Shown piece by piece: positions 1 through 7,907 of a stretch of DNA of 64,000 nucleotides. This stretch comes from Treponema sp. (GTDB lineage: Bacteria; Spirochaetota; Spirochaetia; Treponematales; Treponemataceae): assembly GCA_017963165.1 (NCBI GenBank), contig JAGCTZ010000180.1, positions 1 through 64,000 of the forward strand, given 5' to 3'. Numbering within the stretch: the first letter of the stretch is position 1; each line of letters starts with the position of its first letter. The notes below the pieces were generated by a model. It was not told where the DNA came from. It worked only from the letters and a program-made list of their open reading frames with translations, and searched no databases. A program made the position numbers and the translations under genes.

Positions 1-101
1 ACCGAAAAGAATTCCTTCCCGTTATTTGCATCTTTATAACACAACCGCTCCATCAGGATTTTTCCATTACGGACAACAATGGCTACACTTCTGTTTCTCA
101 A
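1..101 (-). CDS. NUDIX hydrolase, N-terminal part only (runs off the window start)
   Basis: Reading the minus strand from a TTG at 99-101 gives an open frame to the window edge that begins LRNRSVAIVVRNGKILMERL, which is the usual first strand of a NUDIX domain (a self-introducing V/R-N-G-K-I-L segment). The catalytic NUDIX box lies outside the window, so the substrate cannot be guessed. The TTG is preceded by AGGTGGGA at a normal spacing, and the gene follows the nucleotidyltransferase stop at 114 by a few bases, so the two are probably co-transcribed. A TTG at 105-107 is an alternative start but sits too close to the ribosome binding site. Confidence 0.6.
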   Translation of the reverse strand, partial: MRNRSVAIVVRNGKILMERLCYKDANNGKEFFS

Positions 102-113
102 TTTCAATCCCAC

Positions 114-905
114 CTATTTTAAATCTTCATAATATTCCAGCAGCATTTCCTTTGAAATTGAAATGGGCTGACCTTCGAGTTCTTTGTAAATCAAATCTGT
201 TAGCCGCAACAAACTCACCCACATGGCATCAGCAGTATCTTCCGCTATAAATGTACTTTTAATTGCAGCAATTTCTTCCGGAGGCAACTTATCCATTTCG
301 CGGTTCAATTTGCTTTCAAGCTTGTAACGGTCTCCAAGCAGATCCACGTACAAGCTTCTGACATACTCAATAGTGCCTCGTGCCCTGAGCAGCGCTCCAC
401 GATTAATTGCAACAGCGGCCTGCATCAGACGATGCCAAACCAGACTGCAGATAAATTCAATATCTTTTTTCTGCTTGTCACCAAAGATTGCATCGTCCAT
501 CCACTTGCGGGAATCTATCATTTTTTGTTCTACAACACCAGTTTTATCATACAGTACCTTGAACGCAGGCTTCATTGCAGCGGCCTGTTCATAGCAGCCA
601 AAACCCAAATCAATTTCAAGCAAATTAGAAAGCACAAAAACTTCAAGCCGTCTCTGCTCAATCTGCCCAAAGTAAACAATTTCATATTTTTCAGAAACCT
701 TTTGATGAAAATAATCCATCACTTCTTTCATCGAATCATTAGAATCAAGCGCAACAACAAAATCCAGGTCGGAGTGTTCATCCGTAAATCCCACAGCCCC
801 GGAACCAACCTGCACCAGCGCAACAATTTTTTCACACGCTTTTGCAATAGAAAGAATAAAATCAAAAGTCTCTTGTCTGTCCTGAACGCTAAAAATCATA
901 CCCAT
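114..905 (-). CDS. Nucleotidyltransferase-fold protein (aminoglycoside adenylyltransferase-like)
   Basis: A 263-residue protein with a polymerase-beta-type nucleotidyltransferase motif: GSGAVGF at residues 34-40 followed by SDLDF at 45-49, the G-S-x(n)-D-x-D metal-binding signature. The rest is mostly helical, as in the ANT/AadK-type and DUF4037-like families that transfer AMP to small molecules. The start has a good ribosome binding site (GAGGAAAC then ATG). It is divergent from the methyltransferase at 960 with only 54 bases between them. The target molecule is not evident; drug modification is a family-level possibility, not shown here. Confidence 0.8.
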   Translation of the reverse strand: MGMIFSVQDRQETFDFILSIAKACEKIVALVQVGSGAVGFTDEHSDLDFVVALDSNDSMKEVMDYFHQKVSEKYEIVYFGQIEQRRLEVFVLSNLLEIDLGFGCYEQAAAMKPAFKVLYDKTGVVEQKMIDSRKWMDDAIFGDKQKKDIEFICSLVWHRLMQAAVAINRGALLRARGTIEYVRSLYVDLLGDRYKLESKLNREMDKLPPEEIAAIKSTFIAEDTADAMWVSLLRLTDLIYKELEGQPISISKEMLLEYYEDLK

Positions 906-923
906 GTTTCCTCATTCCCATAG

Positions 924-952
924 TACAAAATCTTTGGATTATTTGCTATATT
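924..952 (+). promoter_or_regulatory. Candidate promoter, leaderless geometry, for the 960 methyltransferase
   Basis: TACAAA at 924-929 and TATATT at 947-952 are separated by 17 bases, and the ATG follows 7 bases after the -10 box. The -35 box is weak (3 of 6). No Shine-Dalgarno sequence precedes the ATG. The geometry matches the stronger cases at 3698, 11669 and 26366. Confidence 0.45.
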
Positions 953-959
953 TCTACAT

Positions 960-1739
960 ATGAGCGATATAAATGATAAAAAAGTTGTAGAAAAACAATA
1001 CGCAACCTCAACCAATCTAAACACCCGCATTTCAATTCATGATAAATATTCCACAAACAAACAGGGCTTTGGAAACTGGATTTATTCTCACTATGAAATT
1101 GCGGACGGCTCCCGTGTCCTTGAACTTGGCTGTGGAACCGGCAGTATGTGGAAAGGCCACGACGAACTCATAAAAAAATGTGCTGAACTTGTTCTATCTG
1201 ATTTTTCCGAAGCCATGGTCGAGACAACAAGAAACACCATAGGCGAACTTCCAAATATAACCTACCGCTCAATTGATATCCAGAACATTCCTTATGATTC
1301 CGCCACCTTTGATGTTGTAATCGCAAACATGATGCTTTACCACGTACCCGACCTTCCAAAAGCCCTTGCAGAAGTCCGACGCGTCTTAAAACCAAACGGC
1401 AAGTTCTACTGCGCAACCTATGGCGAACACGGAATTGTAGAATATCTTTCAAAGCTTCTTGGCGAGTATGGTGTAGAAGACAATGTAAATAAAAACTTTA
1501 CGCTACAGAACGGCGCCAGCCCCCTGTCATCAGTTTTCAAAAATGTCAGAAAAGAAAGCTACAAAGACTCCCTTGCCGTAACAAATATCACAGACCTTGT
1601 AGACTACATCTATTCACTTTCAAGCATGTCGACATTAAGCAATGTACCGCGTGAAAAAATCCAGACGCTCTTACAAGGTCATATGATAAACGGGGTTCTT
1701 ACAGTCCCAAAAGAATACGGCCTGTTTATTGCAAACTAA
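960..1739 (+). CDS. Class I SAM-dependent methyltransferase
   Basis: A 259-residue Methyltransf_11-type enzyme. VLELGCGTG at residues 53-61 is motif I (SAM binding). An acidic residue follows at the end of strand 2 (VLSDFSEAM), then FDVVIANMMLYHV (motif post-II) and a VLKPNGKFYC strand typical of small-molecule methyltransferases. The substrate is unknown. No Shine-Dalgarno is visible, and a -10-like TATATT ends 7 bases before the ATG, so the transcript may be leaderless. It converges with the repeat protein at 1756 across 16 bases with no obvious terminator. Confidence 0.88.
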   Translation: MSDINDKKVVEKQYATSTNLNTRISIHDKYSTNKQGFGNWIYSHYEIADGSRVLELGCGTGSMWKGHDELIKKCAELVLSDFSEAMVETTRNTIGELPNITYRSIDIQNIPYDSATFDVVIANMMLYHVPDLPKALAEVRRVLKPNGKFYCATYGEHGIVEYLSKLLGEYGVEDNVNKNFTLQNGASPLSSVFKNVRKESYKDSLAVTNITDLVDYIYSLSSMSTLSNVPREKIQTLLQGHMINGVLTVPKEYGLFIAN

Positions 1740-1755
1740 TTCTTTCGCCAGTTGA

Positions 1756-3690
1756 TTATTTCTTTGATTTTTTATTCAGTTTTTCAAGTTCTTTTTTTAG
1801 GTCATCTGGAACATCATTTTCGCCAAGGGTGATATCCTGGAAAACCCAGCCTTTCAATTCAGTGCTGTAATAAACAATATTATATTCATTTTCATTAAAA
1901 GCCCGAATCTTCGATAAATCAGAAATAATTGTACTGACAGGTATAAGTTTGTTATTGAATTTTACATAAACAGGAAGACCTTCGATTTTTATACCCTTCT
2001 TCAACTGCAGTTTATGTCCATCTGGTCCTGTTCCAACCAAAGAAGAACCAGATTCAATAATTATTGATTCGTTAACTTTTGTTCCCCAGACATCTGGATT
2101 TGGCTGAATAACAACCTTCGACCTGTTTTTTACAATCAATGAATTGCATTCATTTTCAATCACTTTTGAAACAGACTTTGTAAATACTAAATCAAAACCT
2201 TCGTATAAGTTTTCATTAAAAGGATTCATAAAACGAATTTCATTTATAGAAACCCAGCCCTTTAATTCAGGACTGTAACAGAATTCCATGTTTCCAATCA
2301 AATCTATAATCTGATGGTTTCCGCTGCTCCAGATTTCATCAAGCGTCATCGGGATTTTTCTTGTAAACATAAGGTCATCAGAAACACGAACCTTGTAATA
2401 CAAATCTATTCCTTCTACATGAGTTCCCGGTTTAAACGCCAGATAACCTTCGTAATCATCCGGCGAAATAAAAGAACATCCTTCATCTACAACGATGTTT
2501 CCATAAACAATGGCATCTCTCATTACATAGGTTGCACCGTTTGTAACATGTAAAGTTTTTCCTTCGGCAATAATGTTAAAATCTGTTCTAACTGTATAGT
2601 CCTTGTCATAAGTGCCACTCAAATCACGTTTTGATATTTCTGGTGCAACTCCCCCACCACCTCCACCATTTGAAGCAGACTGCTGATTATCCTTTTCATT
2701 TGGTATGTACACGTCTTCATTAAAAGGATTCATAAAACGGATTTCATACTTATTAATCCATCCATTTAATTCAGTGCTGTACCAGAACGACATGTTTTCG
2801 ACAATATCAATAAGCTCCTTATTTTTGCTCTTCCAAACTTCTTCCAGCGTCATTGGAATTTTTCTTGTATATACAATATCATCTGAAACACGAAGCAGGT
2901 AATACAAATCAAGACCTTTTACACTGGAACCCTGCTTAAATGCCAGCCAACCTTTCTTATCGCCTTCAGCTATAAGAGAACCGCCATTTTCTACAACGAT
3001 GCTTCCGGATACAATTGCATCTGTCATTATAAAGGTTACGCCTTTTTTGACACGCAGAGTTTTTCCTTTTGAAACTCTGTTGTTTTCTGTTTTTACGGTA
3101 TAGTCTTTTTTGTAGGTTCCGCTTATTTCGTTAGGTGTTGCAGGAGGATCATTTTTAAGTACTTCTTCAAGACTCATTGTATATTCCATAGCGTAATCTT
3201 CATACAAGTTTTCATTAAAAGGATTCAAAAAGCGGACTTCATTTATAGAAACCCATCCCTTCAATTCAGGACTGTAACAAAACTCTATGATTCCAACCCA
3301 ATCTTTAAGCTCTTGATTATTGCTTGCCCAGACCTCATCAAGCGTCATTGGAATTTTTCTTATAAGCACCAGTTCCTCAGAAACACGAACCTTGTAGTAC
3401 AAATCTATACCTTCTACATGAGCTCCCTGATGAAATACAAGATAACCTTCATAATCATCCGGTGAAATAATAGAACAACCTTTGTCCACAATTATGCTGC
3501 CCTCTACAATTGCATCACGCATTACATAGGTTGAACCGTTTGTAATATGAAGAGTCTTTCCTTTTGAAATTGTGTTAAATTCAGTTCTTACTGTATAGTC
3601 GTTACTATAAGTGCCGCTTAATTCAGCTGCAAAAAGGCTAGAGAATCCAACTAACAAAAAAAATAAAACAAAAAATGATTTCTTACTCAT
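1756..3690 (-). CDS. Exported protein of three 165-residue tandem repeats plus a degenerate fourth
   Basis: Begins with a clear signal peptide (MSKKSFFVLFFLLVGFSSLFA), so the product is exported. Three tandem units of about 165 residues start near bases 3621, 3126 and 2625. Each opens with SGTY-x-x-DYTV and contains a block ending NPFNE. Units 1 and 3 are closest to each other. A degenerate fourth unit lies before the C-terminus. A Gly-rich linker (NGGGGGGVAPE) separates units 2 and 3. I do not recognise the family. An upstream ATG at 3726 is rejected because a perfect promoter (TTGACA-17-TATAAT) occupies exactly that stretch, putting the transcription start at about the 3690 ATG itself. Confidence 0.85.
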   Translation of the reverse strand: MSKKSFFVLFFLLVGFSSLFAAELSGTYSNDYTVRTEFNTISKGKTLHITNGSTYVMRDAIVEGSIIVDKGCSIISPDDYEGYLVFHQGAHVEGIDLYYKVRVSEELVLIRKIPMTLDEVWASNNQELKDWVGIIEFCYSPELKGWVSINEVRFLNPFNENLYEDYAMEYTMSLEEVLKNDPPATPNEISGTYKKDYTVKTENNRVSKGKTLRVKKGVTFIMTDAIVSGSIVVENGGSLIAEGDKKGWLAFKQGSSVKGLDLYYLLRVSDDIVYTRKIPMTLEEVWKSKNKELIDIVENMSFWYSTELNGWINKYEIRFMNPFNEDVYIPNEKDNQQSASNGGGGGGVAPEISKRDLSGTYDKDYTVRTDFNIIAEGKTLHVTNGATYVMRDAIVYGNIVVDEGCSFISPDDYEGYLAFKPGTHVEGIDLYYKVRVSDDLMFTRKIPMTLDEIWSSGNHQIIDLIGNMEFCYSPELKGWVSINEIRFMNPFNENLYEGFDLVFTKSVSKVIENECNSLIVKNRSKVVIQPNPDVWGTKVNESIIIESGSSLVGTGPDGHKLQLKKGIKIEGLPVYVKFNNKLIPVSTIISDLSKIRAFNENEYNIVYYSTELKGWVFQDITLGENDVPDDLKKELEKLNKKSKK

Positions 3691-3697
3691 ATAAAAA

Positions 3698-3726
3698 ATT
3701 ATACTTTCAGAAATGAGGACTGTCAA
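3698..3726 (-). promoter_or_regulatory. Consensus sigma-70 promoter giving a leaderless mRNA
   Basis: On the minus strand TTGACA (3721-3726) and TATAAT (3698-3703) are separated by 17 bases, matching the consensus at all twelve positions. Only seven bases lie between the -10 box and the ATG at 3690, so the expected start of transcription is at or within a base or two of the start codon. No ribosome binding site is present. Confidence 0.88.
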
Positions 3727-3782
3727 ATTTGCGGATTAAATGAGCCACCCAGGCATAAATGCAACACCCCGAATTAAATCCT

Positions 3783-3939
3783 TCACCCCTTCATCACTTC
3801 TTTCTGGTGCGCCAGAACTCTACTTTCATTTACAACATATTTTTCGTAATCTTTGGGTTTGTTTTTTTGCCCAGAAAATATTTGGAACTGTGAGCATAAT
3901 AATATAAATGAGTCCGACATAAGAAAAACCAAAATGCAT
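3783..3939 (-). pseudogene. Truncated, frameshifted small membrane-protein gene
   Basis: An ATG at 3939 with GGGGAGA upstream starts MHFGFSYVGLIYIIMLTVPN, a membrane segment, then FWAKKQT and a quick stop. Removing one base from the run of seven T (plus strand, 3862-3868) restores FWAKNKPKDYEKYVVNESRV, a continuation typical of a family of small inner-membrane proteins with this N-terminus. The restored frame stops at 3783, well short of a full-length protein. This is therefore a remnant with both a homopolymer frameshift and a 3' truncation. The family assignment is from memory and unnamed. Confidence 0.65.
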
Positions 3940-3952
3940 GTTATATCTCCCC

Positions 3953-4579
3953 TCAAACTACCTGACAATTCAAAAACGAAATCTCTACAGAGCCATCGTC
4001 TTTTATTATAAACCGACTCACCGATCCCGAACGCCCAAATATTTTGCGTTTTCTTGTATCTTCAAAATTGTCGCCCATGAGCATTGAAACAAGGAAGCCC
4101 AGAGCACCACCATGCGAAACGATGATGATTTTTTCGTCGCTGCTGAAAATAAGTTGGCTGTAAAAGGTGTGGAGGCGGTTCCACAATTCCTTATCGCTTT
4201 CGGCATCGGGGAAGGAACGGAAGTCCGGGTTGTAAACTTCTGGCGGAGTTGCAACATGCTCGTTGTACCAGTCTCGGGGTTTACCGTTGCCTTCGCCAAG
4301 ATTTATTTCGCGGAGGAGAGGTGTTTTTGTGAGCAATGAATCTGGGATTGCAAGAACCTTTTGTATTTCGTCTGCTGTTTGTGCAGCGCGGTTTAAGTCT
4401 GATGAATACATTTTGAATGTGCCGTTGCAACCTTCGTGAGCAGAAAGCCATTCGCCAATTTTGTGCGCCTGCTCTTTGCCAAGCTCCGTAAGATTCCAGT
4501 TTCCCCAGGCGCCGACATATCCGTTTACGTGATGTTCAGACTGTGTGTGTTGAATTGTGTAGATAATTTTTGGATTCAT
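3953..4579 (-). CDS. Histidine phosphatase (phosphoglycerate-mutase-like) superfamily protein
   Basis: A 208-residue protein with the histidine-phosphatase layout: an N-terminal strand with the phospho-acceptor His11 in QHTQSE, the SSDLNRAAQTA segment (Arg64), an acidic residue in REINLGEG (near 91) and the second His156 in VSHGGALG. The canonical RHG motif reads QHT here, so the Arg next to the nucleophile is replaced by Gln10 and catalysis may be altered. It overlaps the upstream kinase gene by 4 bases (ATGA-type coupling with GAGGT as ribosome binding site), so the two are translated together. Confidence 0.85.
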   Translation of the reverse strand: MNPKIIYTIQHTQSEHHVNGYVGAWGNWNLTELGKEQAHKIGEWLSAHEGCNGTFKMYSSDLNRAAQTADEIQKVLAIPDSLLTKTPLLREINLGEGNGKPRDWYNEHVATPPEVYNPDFRSFPDAESDKELWNRLHTFYSQLIFSSDEKIIIVSHGGALGFLVSMLMGDNFEDTRKRKIFGRSGSVSRFIIKDDGSVEISFLNCQVV

Positions 4580-5571
4580 TTTTTTACCTCATTTTTTATC
4601 ACGCTGCAGACTTCGTCCTCAATCGACCGCAAATATGTAATTCTATTGATTGTGTTGATTACTTCATCCCGTCCAAGCTGTTGTTCTTCCTCTGTGGTGC
4701 CTTCCATCCCAAGTGCGCGCTGTAGATTATATTCAAGCCATTCAAGCCAGGTATAGGCAATACCGAATAATTCATCGTAAGAACGAAAGCCGTTGTCATA
4801 AGCAGAAAGATATCCTTTGAAAAATGCGGCAAGATTTTCCTTGTTGAATTTTTCGTTCACCGTTCCCGCCCACTGAAGAGCCAGGTTCAGACAGGATTCA
4901 ATAGGATTACTGTAGCCAAGGCACTCCAGATCAATTACACGAGCCTCCCCGTTATGCCACATAATATTCTTAGGATCCATATCATCATTGCTGATTGCCT
5001 TCATAGAAGGAAGCATTTTTCTGACCTGATTAAGGCAGCCCTGGGCATACTCTAACAGTGTAAAATTTTCATTAAGGATTTGGAAAACCGGACTTTGCTT
5101 TTCTTTTGCAATTTTCATATATCGTGCAAAATCTATTTCACAAAGCTCCAGTTCAGAGGCGTCAACATTCTGCGGATCCAGAGCGTGAATACTTCCAAGG
5201 ATTTCTCCCGCCTTAAAACACTGCCCGTGTGAAATATTTTCCAGGTCTGTTATGTGACCTTCCTGCCAGGTAAAAATATAAAAATACCGGCCACCCGATT
5301 CAAGCATTTTTTTGCCGTCAAAAGTCAGAGCGGGAACAATCGGAATGTCATTATTTTCAAGGATTTTTTCCAGAGCTTCGGCACGCGCATAATTTTCAAA
5401 AACGCCAGAGCGCTTCATAATCTGGGGATTCAAACACTTTACAGCATAAGTTCCTCGGGCAGTCTGTACCTTAAACATTTTATGCATCAGTCCGCCGGAA
5501 ACAGGAATTATTTCGCCAACTACATCGCCCAGACTGCATTGCCTAAATAAACTACAAATAATTTCTTTCAC
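4576..5571 (-). CDS. Aminoglycoside-phosphotransferase-like kinase (APH/choline kinase family)
   Basis: A 331-residue protein with a protein-kinase-like APH fold. The catalytic loop reads SNDDMDPKN at 194-202 and the DFG-equivalent metal site is VIDLE around 212-216. The usual catalytic-loop HGD is NDD, so His is replaced by Asn195 while the catalytic Asp197 and Asn202 are kept. AVKC near residue 44 supplies the ATP-binding Lys. It heads a two-gene unit with the histidine phosphatase. Substrates in this family include aminoglycosides, macrolides, choline and homoserine, and the sequence does not discriminate among them. Confidence 0.82.
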   Translation of the reverse strand: MKEIICSLFRQCSLGDVVGEIIPVSGGLMHKMFKVQTARGTYAVKCLNPQIMKRSGVFENYARAEALEKILENNDIPIVPALTFDGKKMLESGGRYFYIFTWQEGHITDLENISHGQCFKAGEILGSIHALDPQNVDASELELCEIDFARYMKIAKEKQSPVFQILNENFTLLEYAQGCLNQVRKMLPSMKAISNDDMDPKNIMWHNGEARVIDLECLGYSNPIESCLNLALQWAGTVNEKFNKENLAAFFKGYLSAYDNGFRSYDELFGIAYTWLEWLEYNLQRALGMEGTTEEEQQLGRDEVINTINRITYLRSIEDEVCSVIKNEVKK

Positions 5572-5591
5572 GTTATGCAGGGATAGCCCCC

Positions 5592-6938
5592 TTATGTCCG
5601 ATTTCTTCTATCATGATTTTGATAATAATCTCGTTTTGCCTCGTACATCTTTTTGTCAGCAGCTTTACACAAGGCCTCGATTGACAGCTCCGGGAATTCA
5701 CGATGCGAAGCATACCCGATAGAAATAGACATATACTCAACGTTCTTACCTTTCCAGCTGTTCACGTTCGAATACAGATTTTTCAAAATGCCGTCTAACA
5801 TTTCTTCCTTCACACAAATCAATGCTGTAAATTCATCACCACCAATTCTGTATAAACTTCCATATGGACCAAAAGCATTCTGCAGGCATTCTGTAGCACC
5901 AGTAATCAATTCATCTCCGGCCGCATGTCCAAATGTATCATTTGTCTGTTTTAATCCGTTAATATCTGCAGAAACACAAACAAAATCATCCTCTATTTCT
6001 TTTGAAGAAAGGTCGTGGACTTTATCTTCATAAGCCCTGCGGTTATAACAGCCTGTCAAAGCATCGATGGTAGACAAGCGCAGTAAGGATGCATTAGTCT
6101 CTCGAAGTCTTATCATCATATATGCTATAAGTCCAATAAGACAGGAAAGGGTTATAATAATAAATAATGATAAAACAATATTCCAAACCGAAAACCACCC
6201 CCTAGTTGGTTTTACCTCAAGCTCCCATGTAAGATTTCGTACAGCAAACTGCGTCTTCACAGTATTATTACCAAGCGCATTATTTCCAAACATAAACTGA
6301 GGATTTCCGTCAGCATCAATATATGACAGTGAATAATCAACTCCCATTCCATGCAGGTTATCCAGCTTGATTACATCCATCAGATTATCAAAATCAATCG
6401 TAACTGTGACAAGTCCCCAAAAAATGCTGGAATTTTTATTTTTAAGAATTACCGGAGCCCTGCCACCCATACCAACACCACCCTGAACAAGAGTAAAGGG
6501 ATTAGTTATTATGGTTTTTCCTTTTTCATACGCTTCTTTAGCTTCAAGATTACCCTGGCGGCTTATATCCAGAAAATCAAAACCCACAAGCTGTTCATTT
6601 CCTTTGAGCGGATATACATTAGATACAATACCATCCGGCGCAATTGCAAAGTTCTTAAGCGAGACCCCAGTTTCATCTATAACAGTTGTATAAATATCTT
6701 CGGCAACATCATCAAACCAGGAGGTGTCGCCGTTATTTTCCTTTATCATAGTTGTTAGCGTATTTGTTCGCGACATTACACAATCAATTGTCGTAGCTAT
6801 ATGCTCAGCCTGATTTCTGGCAATATAATCATATCGCTCTTTTTCTTCCATCAGATTAGTATGAAGTATTAAATGATAGAGTCCTGTCAGCAGAATAAAA
6901 CTGATAAAAACAAAAAGGAATGCTATTTTTTTTTGCAT
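5592..6938 (-). CDS. Membrane diguanylate cyclase with extracytoplasmic CHASE sensor
   Basis: 448 residues from the chosen start. Transmembrane helix 1 covers residues 3-25, then comes a periplasmic domain with CHASE-type features (NPFTLVQGGVGMGGRAPVI), a second helix near 252-276, and a C-terminal GGDEF domain with an intact GGDEF at 366-370 and DINGLKQTND before it. It should make cyclic di-GMP in response to a periplasmic ligand. No RxxD inhibitory site is seen five residues before GGDEF. Start 6938 was chosen over 6956 because GGAGG lies 9 bases upstream and the helix then starts immediately (MQKKIAFLF). Confidence 0.9.
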   Translation of the reverse strand: MQKKIAFLFVFISFILLTGLYHLILHTNLMEEKERYDYIARNQAEHIATTIDCVMSRTNTLTTMIKENNGDTSWFDDVAEDIYTTVIDETGVSLKNFAIAPDGIVSNVYPLKGNEQLVGFDFLDISRQGNLEAKEAYEKGKTIITNPFTLVQGGVGMGGRAPVILKNKNSSIFWGLVTVTIDFDNLMDVIKLDNLHGMGVDYSLSYIDADGNPQFMFGNNALGNNTVKTQFAVRNLTWELEVKPTRGWFSVWNIVLSLFIIITLSCLIGLIAYMMIRLRETNASLLRLSTIDALTGCYNRRAYEDKVHDLSSKEIEDDFVCVSADINGLKQTNDTFGHAAGDELITGATECLQNAFGPYGSLYRIGGDEFTALICVKEEMLDGILKNLYSNVNSWKGKNVEYMSISIGYASHREFPELSIEALCKAADKKMYEAKRDYYQNHDRRNRT

Positions 6939-6965
6939 TACGAAAGGCCTCCGCAAAAAGTATAT

Positions 6966-7352
6966 TTATATACTTTTTTCAAACAATTGATCTGTTGTTC
7001 TATAAATTGTAGCATAATTGCCTATTTTTTTAAAACCATATTTTTCGTAAAAACCGACTTCGCCACTCATAATGTATATTGTTGAAAAAACCTGTTCTCT
7101 TGCTAAATTGCAAGCGGCATCAATAAGTTTGCCGGACAAGCGATGACCGCGATATTTTTCATCTACAAAAAGAAATCCGATGAATGGAGTATAATCATAT
7201 TCCTGTGGAAATTCGTCTTTGTTTGCAAAAGTGCAGAAGCCTGCGGTCTCGTCATTTTCCAGGGCGACAACAACGGGTTCGTGGGGGTTAGGATTTCTAT
7301 CATCATAATTTCTAAAATCTCTTATACTGCACGGTAACGCTGTCACGTTCAA
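6966..7352 (-). pseudogene. GNAT acetyltransferase lacking its N-terminal strand region (probable remnant)
   Basis: The frame carries the central and C-terminal parts of a GNAT domain: AGFCTFANKD, then FLFVDEKYRGHRLSGKL (acetyl-CoA loop) and FYEKYGFKKIGN. Relatives of this type have some 40 further residues before the first of these strands. Here that part is missing and the frame runs backwards into the 3' end of the acetyltransferase at 7312 in another frame. No ribosome binding site precedes the nominal ATG at 7352. I read this as a 5'-truncated gene fused by deletion to its neighbour; a short functional form is less likely. Confidence 0.6.
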
Positions 7353-7740
7353 GGCCGCATTTATTATAGAAGGTTTCGTTGTCCTCTATTGAAATCAGTT
7401 GTATTACGTGGATTCCTTTTTCTGACAAAACTTTTTCCAGCTCTGCCAGCAATTTTTTTCCAACTCCATGCTTTTTCATTTCCGGGATTACAAAGATTTC
7501 TGAAACAAAGAAAAAATCTTCTTCCGCATAAGGATCCACATACCCCAAAAGACCACCGACCACAGTTTCATTTTCAAGTGCCGCAAGCCCAAGCCCTTCA
7601 TAGTTGCCAAGAATTGCGCGAACCCTTCTTTGCGCACGCTCCTCTGTCCATTTCTCATTCCACGGCGCTTCGGAATATGAAAGGGACAGAGCATGAGCTA
7701 AAGTGGAAATGTCGTTTGTGGTTGTTTTTTGGATAATCAT
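7312..7740 (-). CDS. GNAT family N-acetyltransferase
   Basis: A 142-residue single-domain GNAT enzyme. The acetyl-CoA pyrophosphate loop is in [16 protein letters not shown], and the C-terminal Tyr motif reads TFYNKCG. The acceptor is unknown. Ribosome binding site AAGGAAATACG precedes the ATG, with TATACT further up as a likely -10 box. Upstream lies the twin 34-bp repeat (7783-7890), and its 3' end overlaps the truncated GNAT at 6966. Confidence 0.85.
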   Translation of the reverse strand: MIIQKTTTNDISTLAHALSLSYSEAPWNEKWTEERAQRRVRAILGNYEGLGLAALENETVVGGLLGYVDPYAEEDFFFVSEIFVIPEMKKHGVGKKLLAELEKVLSEKGIHVIQLISIEDNETFYNKCGLERDSVTVQYKRF

Positions 7741-7782
7741 CGTATTTCCTTTTTAATAGTATACCATTATTTTGTGTTTTTT

Positions 7783-7816
7783 CCGACTTAACTGTCATTT
7801 TTGGTAATTTAGTCGG
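7783..7816. repeat. 34-bp palindromic element, copy 1
   Basis: Begins CCGACTTAACTG and ends TTTAGTCGG, so its ends form an imperfect inverted repeat. A second copy starts 74 bases away (7857-7890) in the same orientation; the two agree at 28 of 34 positions with differences concentrated in the middle. Both lie in the 167-base gap between the genes at 7908 and 7740. Possible roles are a hairpin, an operator pair or a recombination site. Confidence 0.75.
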
Positions 7817-7856
7817 GAATTCTTATAATCACAGTAAGCTTTTGCTTCAAAATTTC

Positions 7857-7890
7857 CCGACTTAACTGACACTTTTTACATTTTAGTCGG
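7857..7890. repeat. 34-bp palindromic element, copy 2
   Basis: Same ends as copy 1 (CCGACTTAACTG to TTTAGTCGG) with the same length. Between the copies is an AT-rich spacer containing AAGCTTTTGCTT. The copies are immediately downstream of the 7908 gene and upstream of the 7312 gene on the minus strand. Confidence 0.75.
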
Positions 7891-7907
7891 AATTTCTGCT
7901 CTAAAAC

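Noticed and set aside
432..923. Plus-strand 163-residue reading frame
   Set aside because: Antisense to the nucleotidyltransferase at 114-905, no motif, no ribosome binding site.
1756..3726. Longer start of the repeat protein at 3726
   Set aside because: A perfect promoter occupies 3698-3726; signal peptide begins at 3690.
7783..7890. Integron attC sites
   Set aside because: The start ACTTAAC fits an R'' box, but the other end lacks GTTRRRY, there is no integrase in view and genes elsewhere have no such sites.
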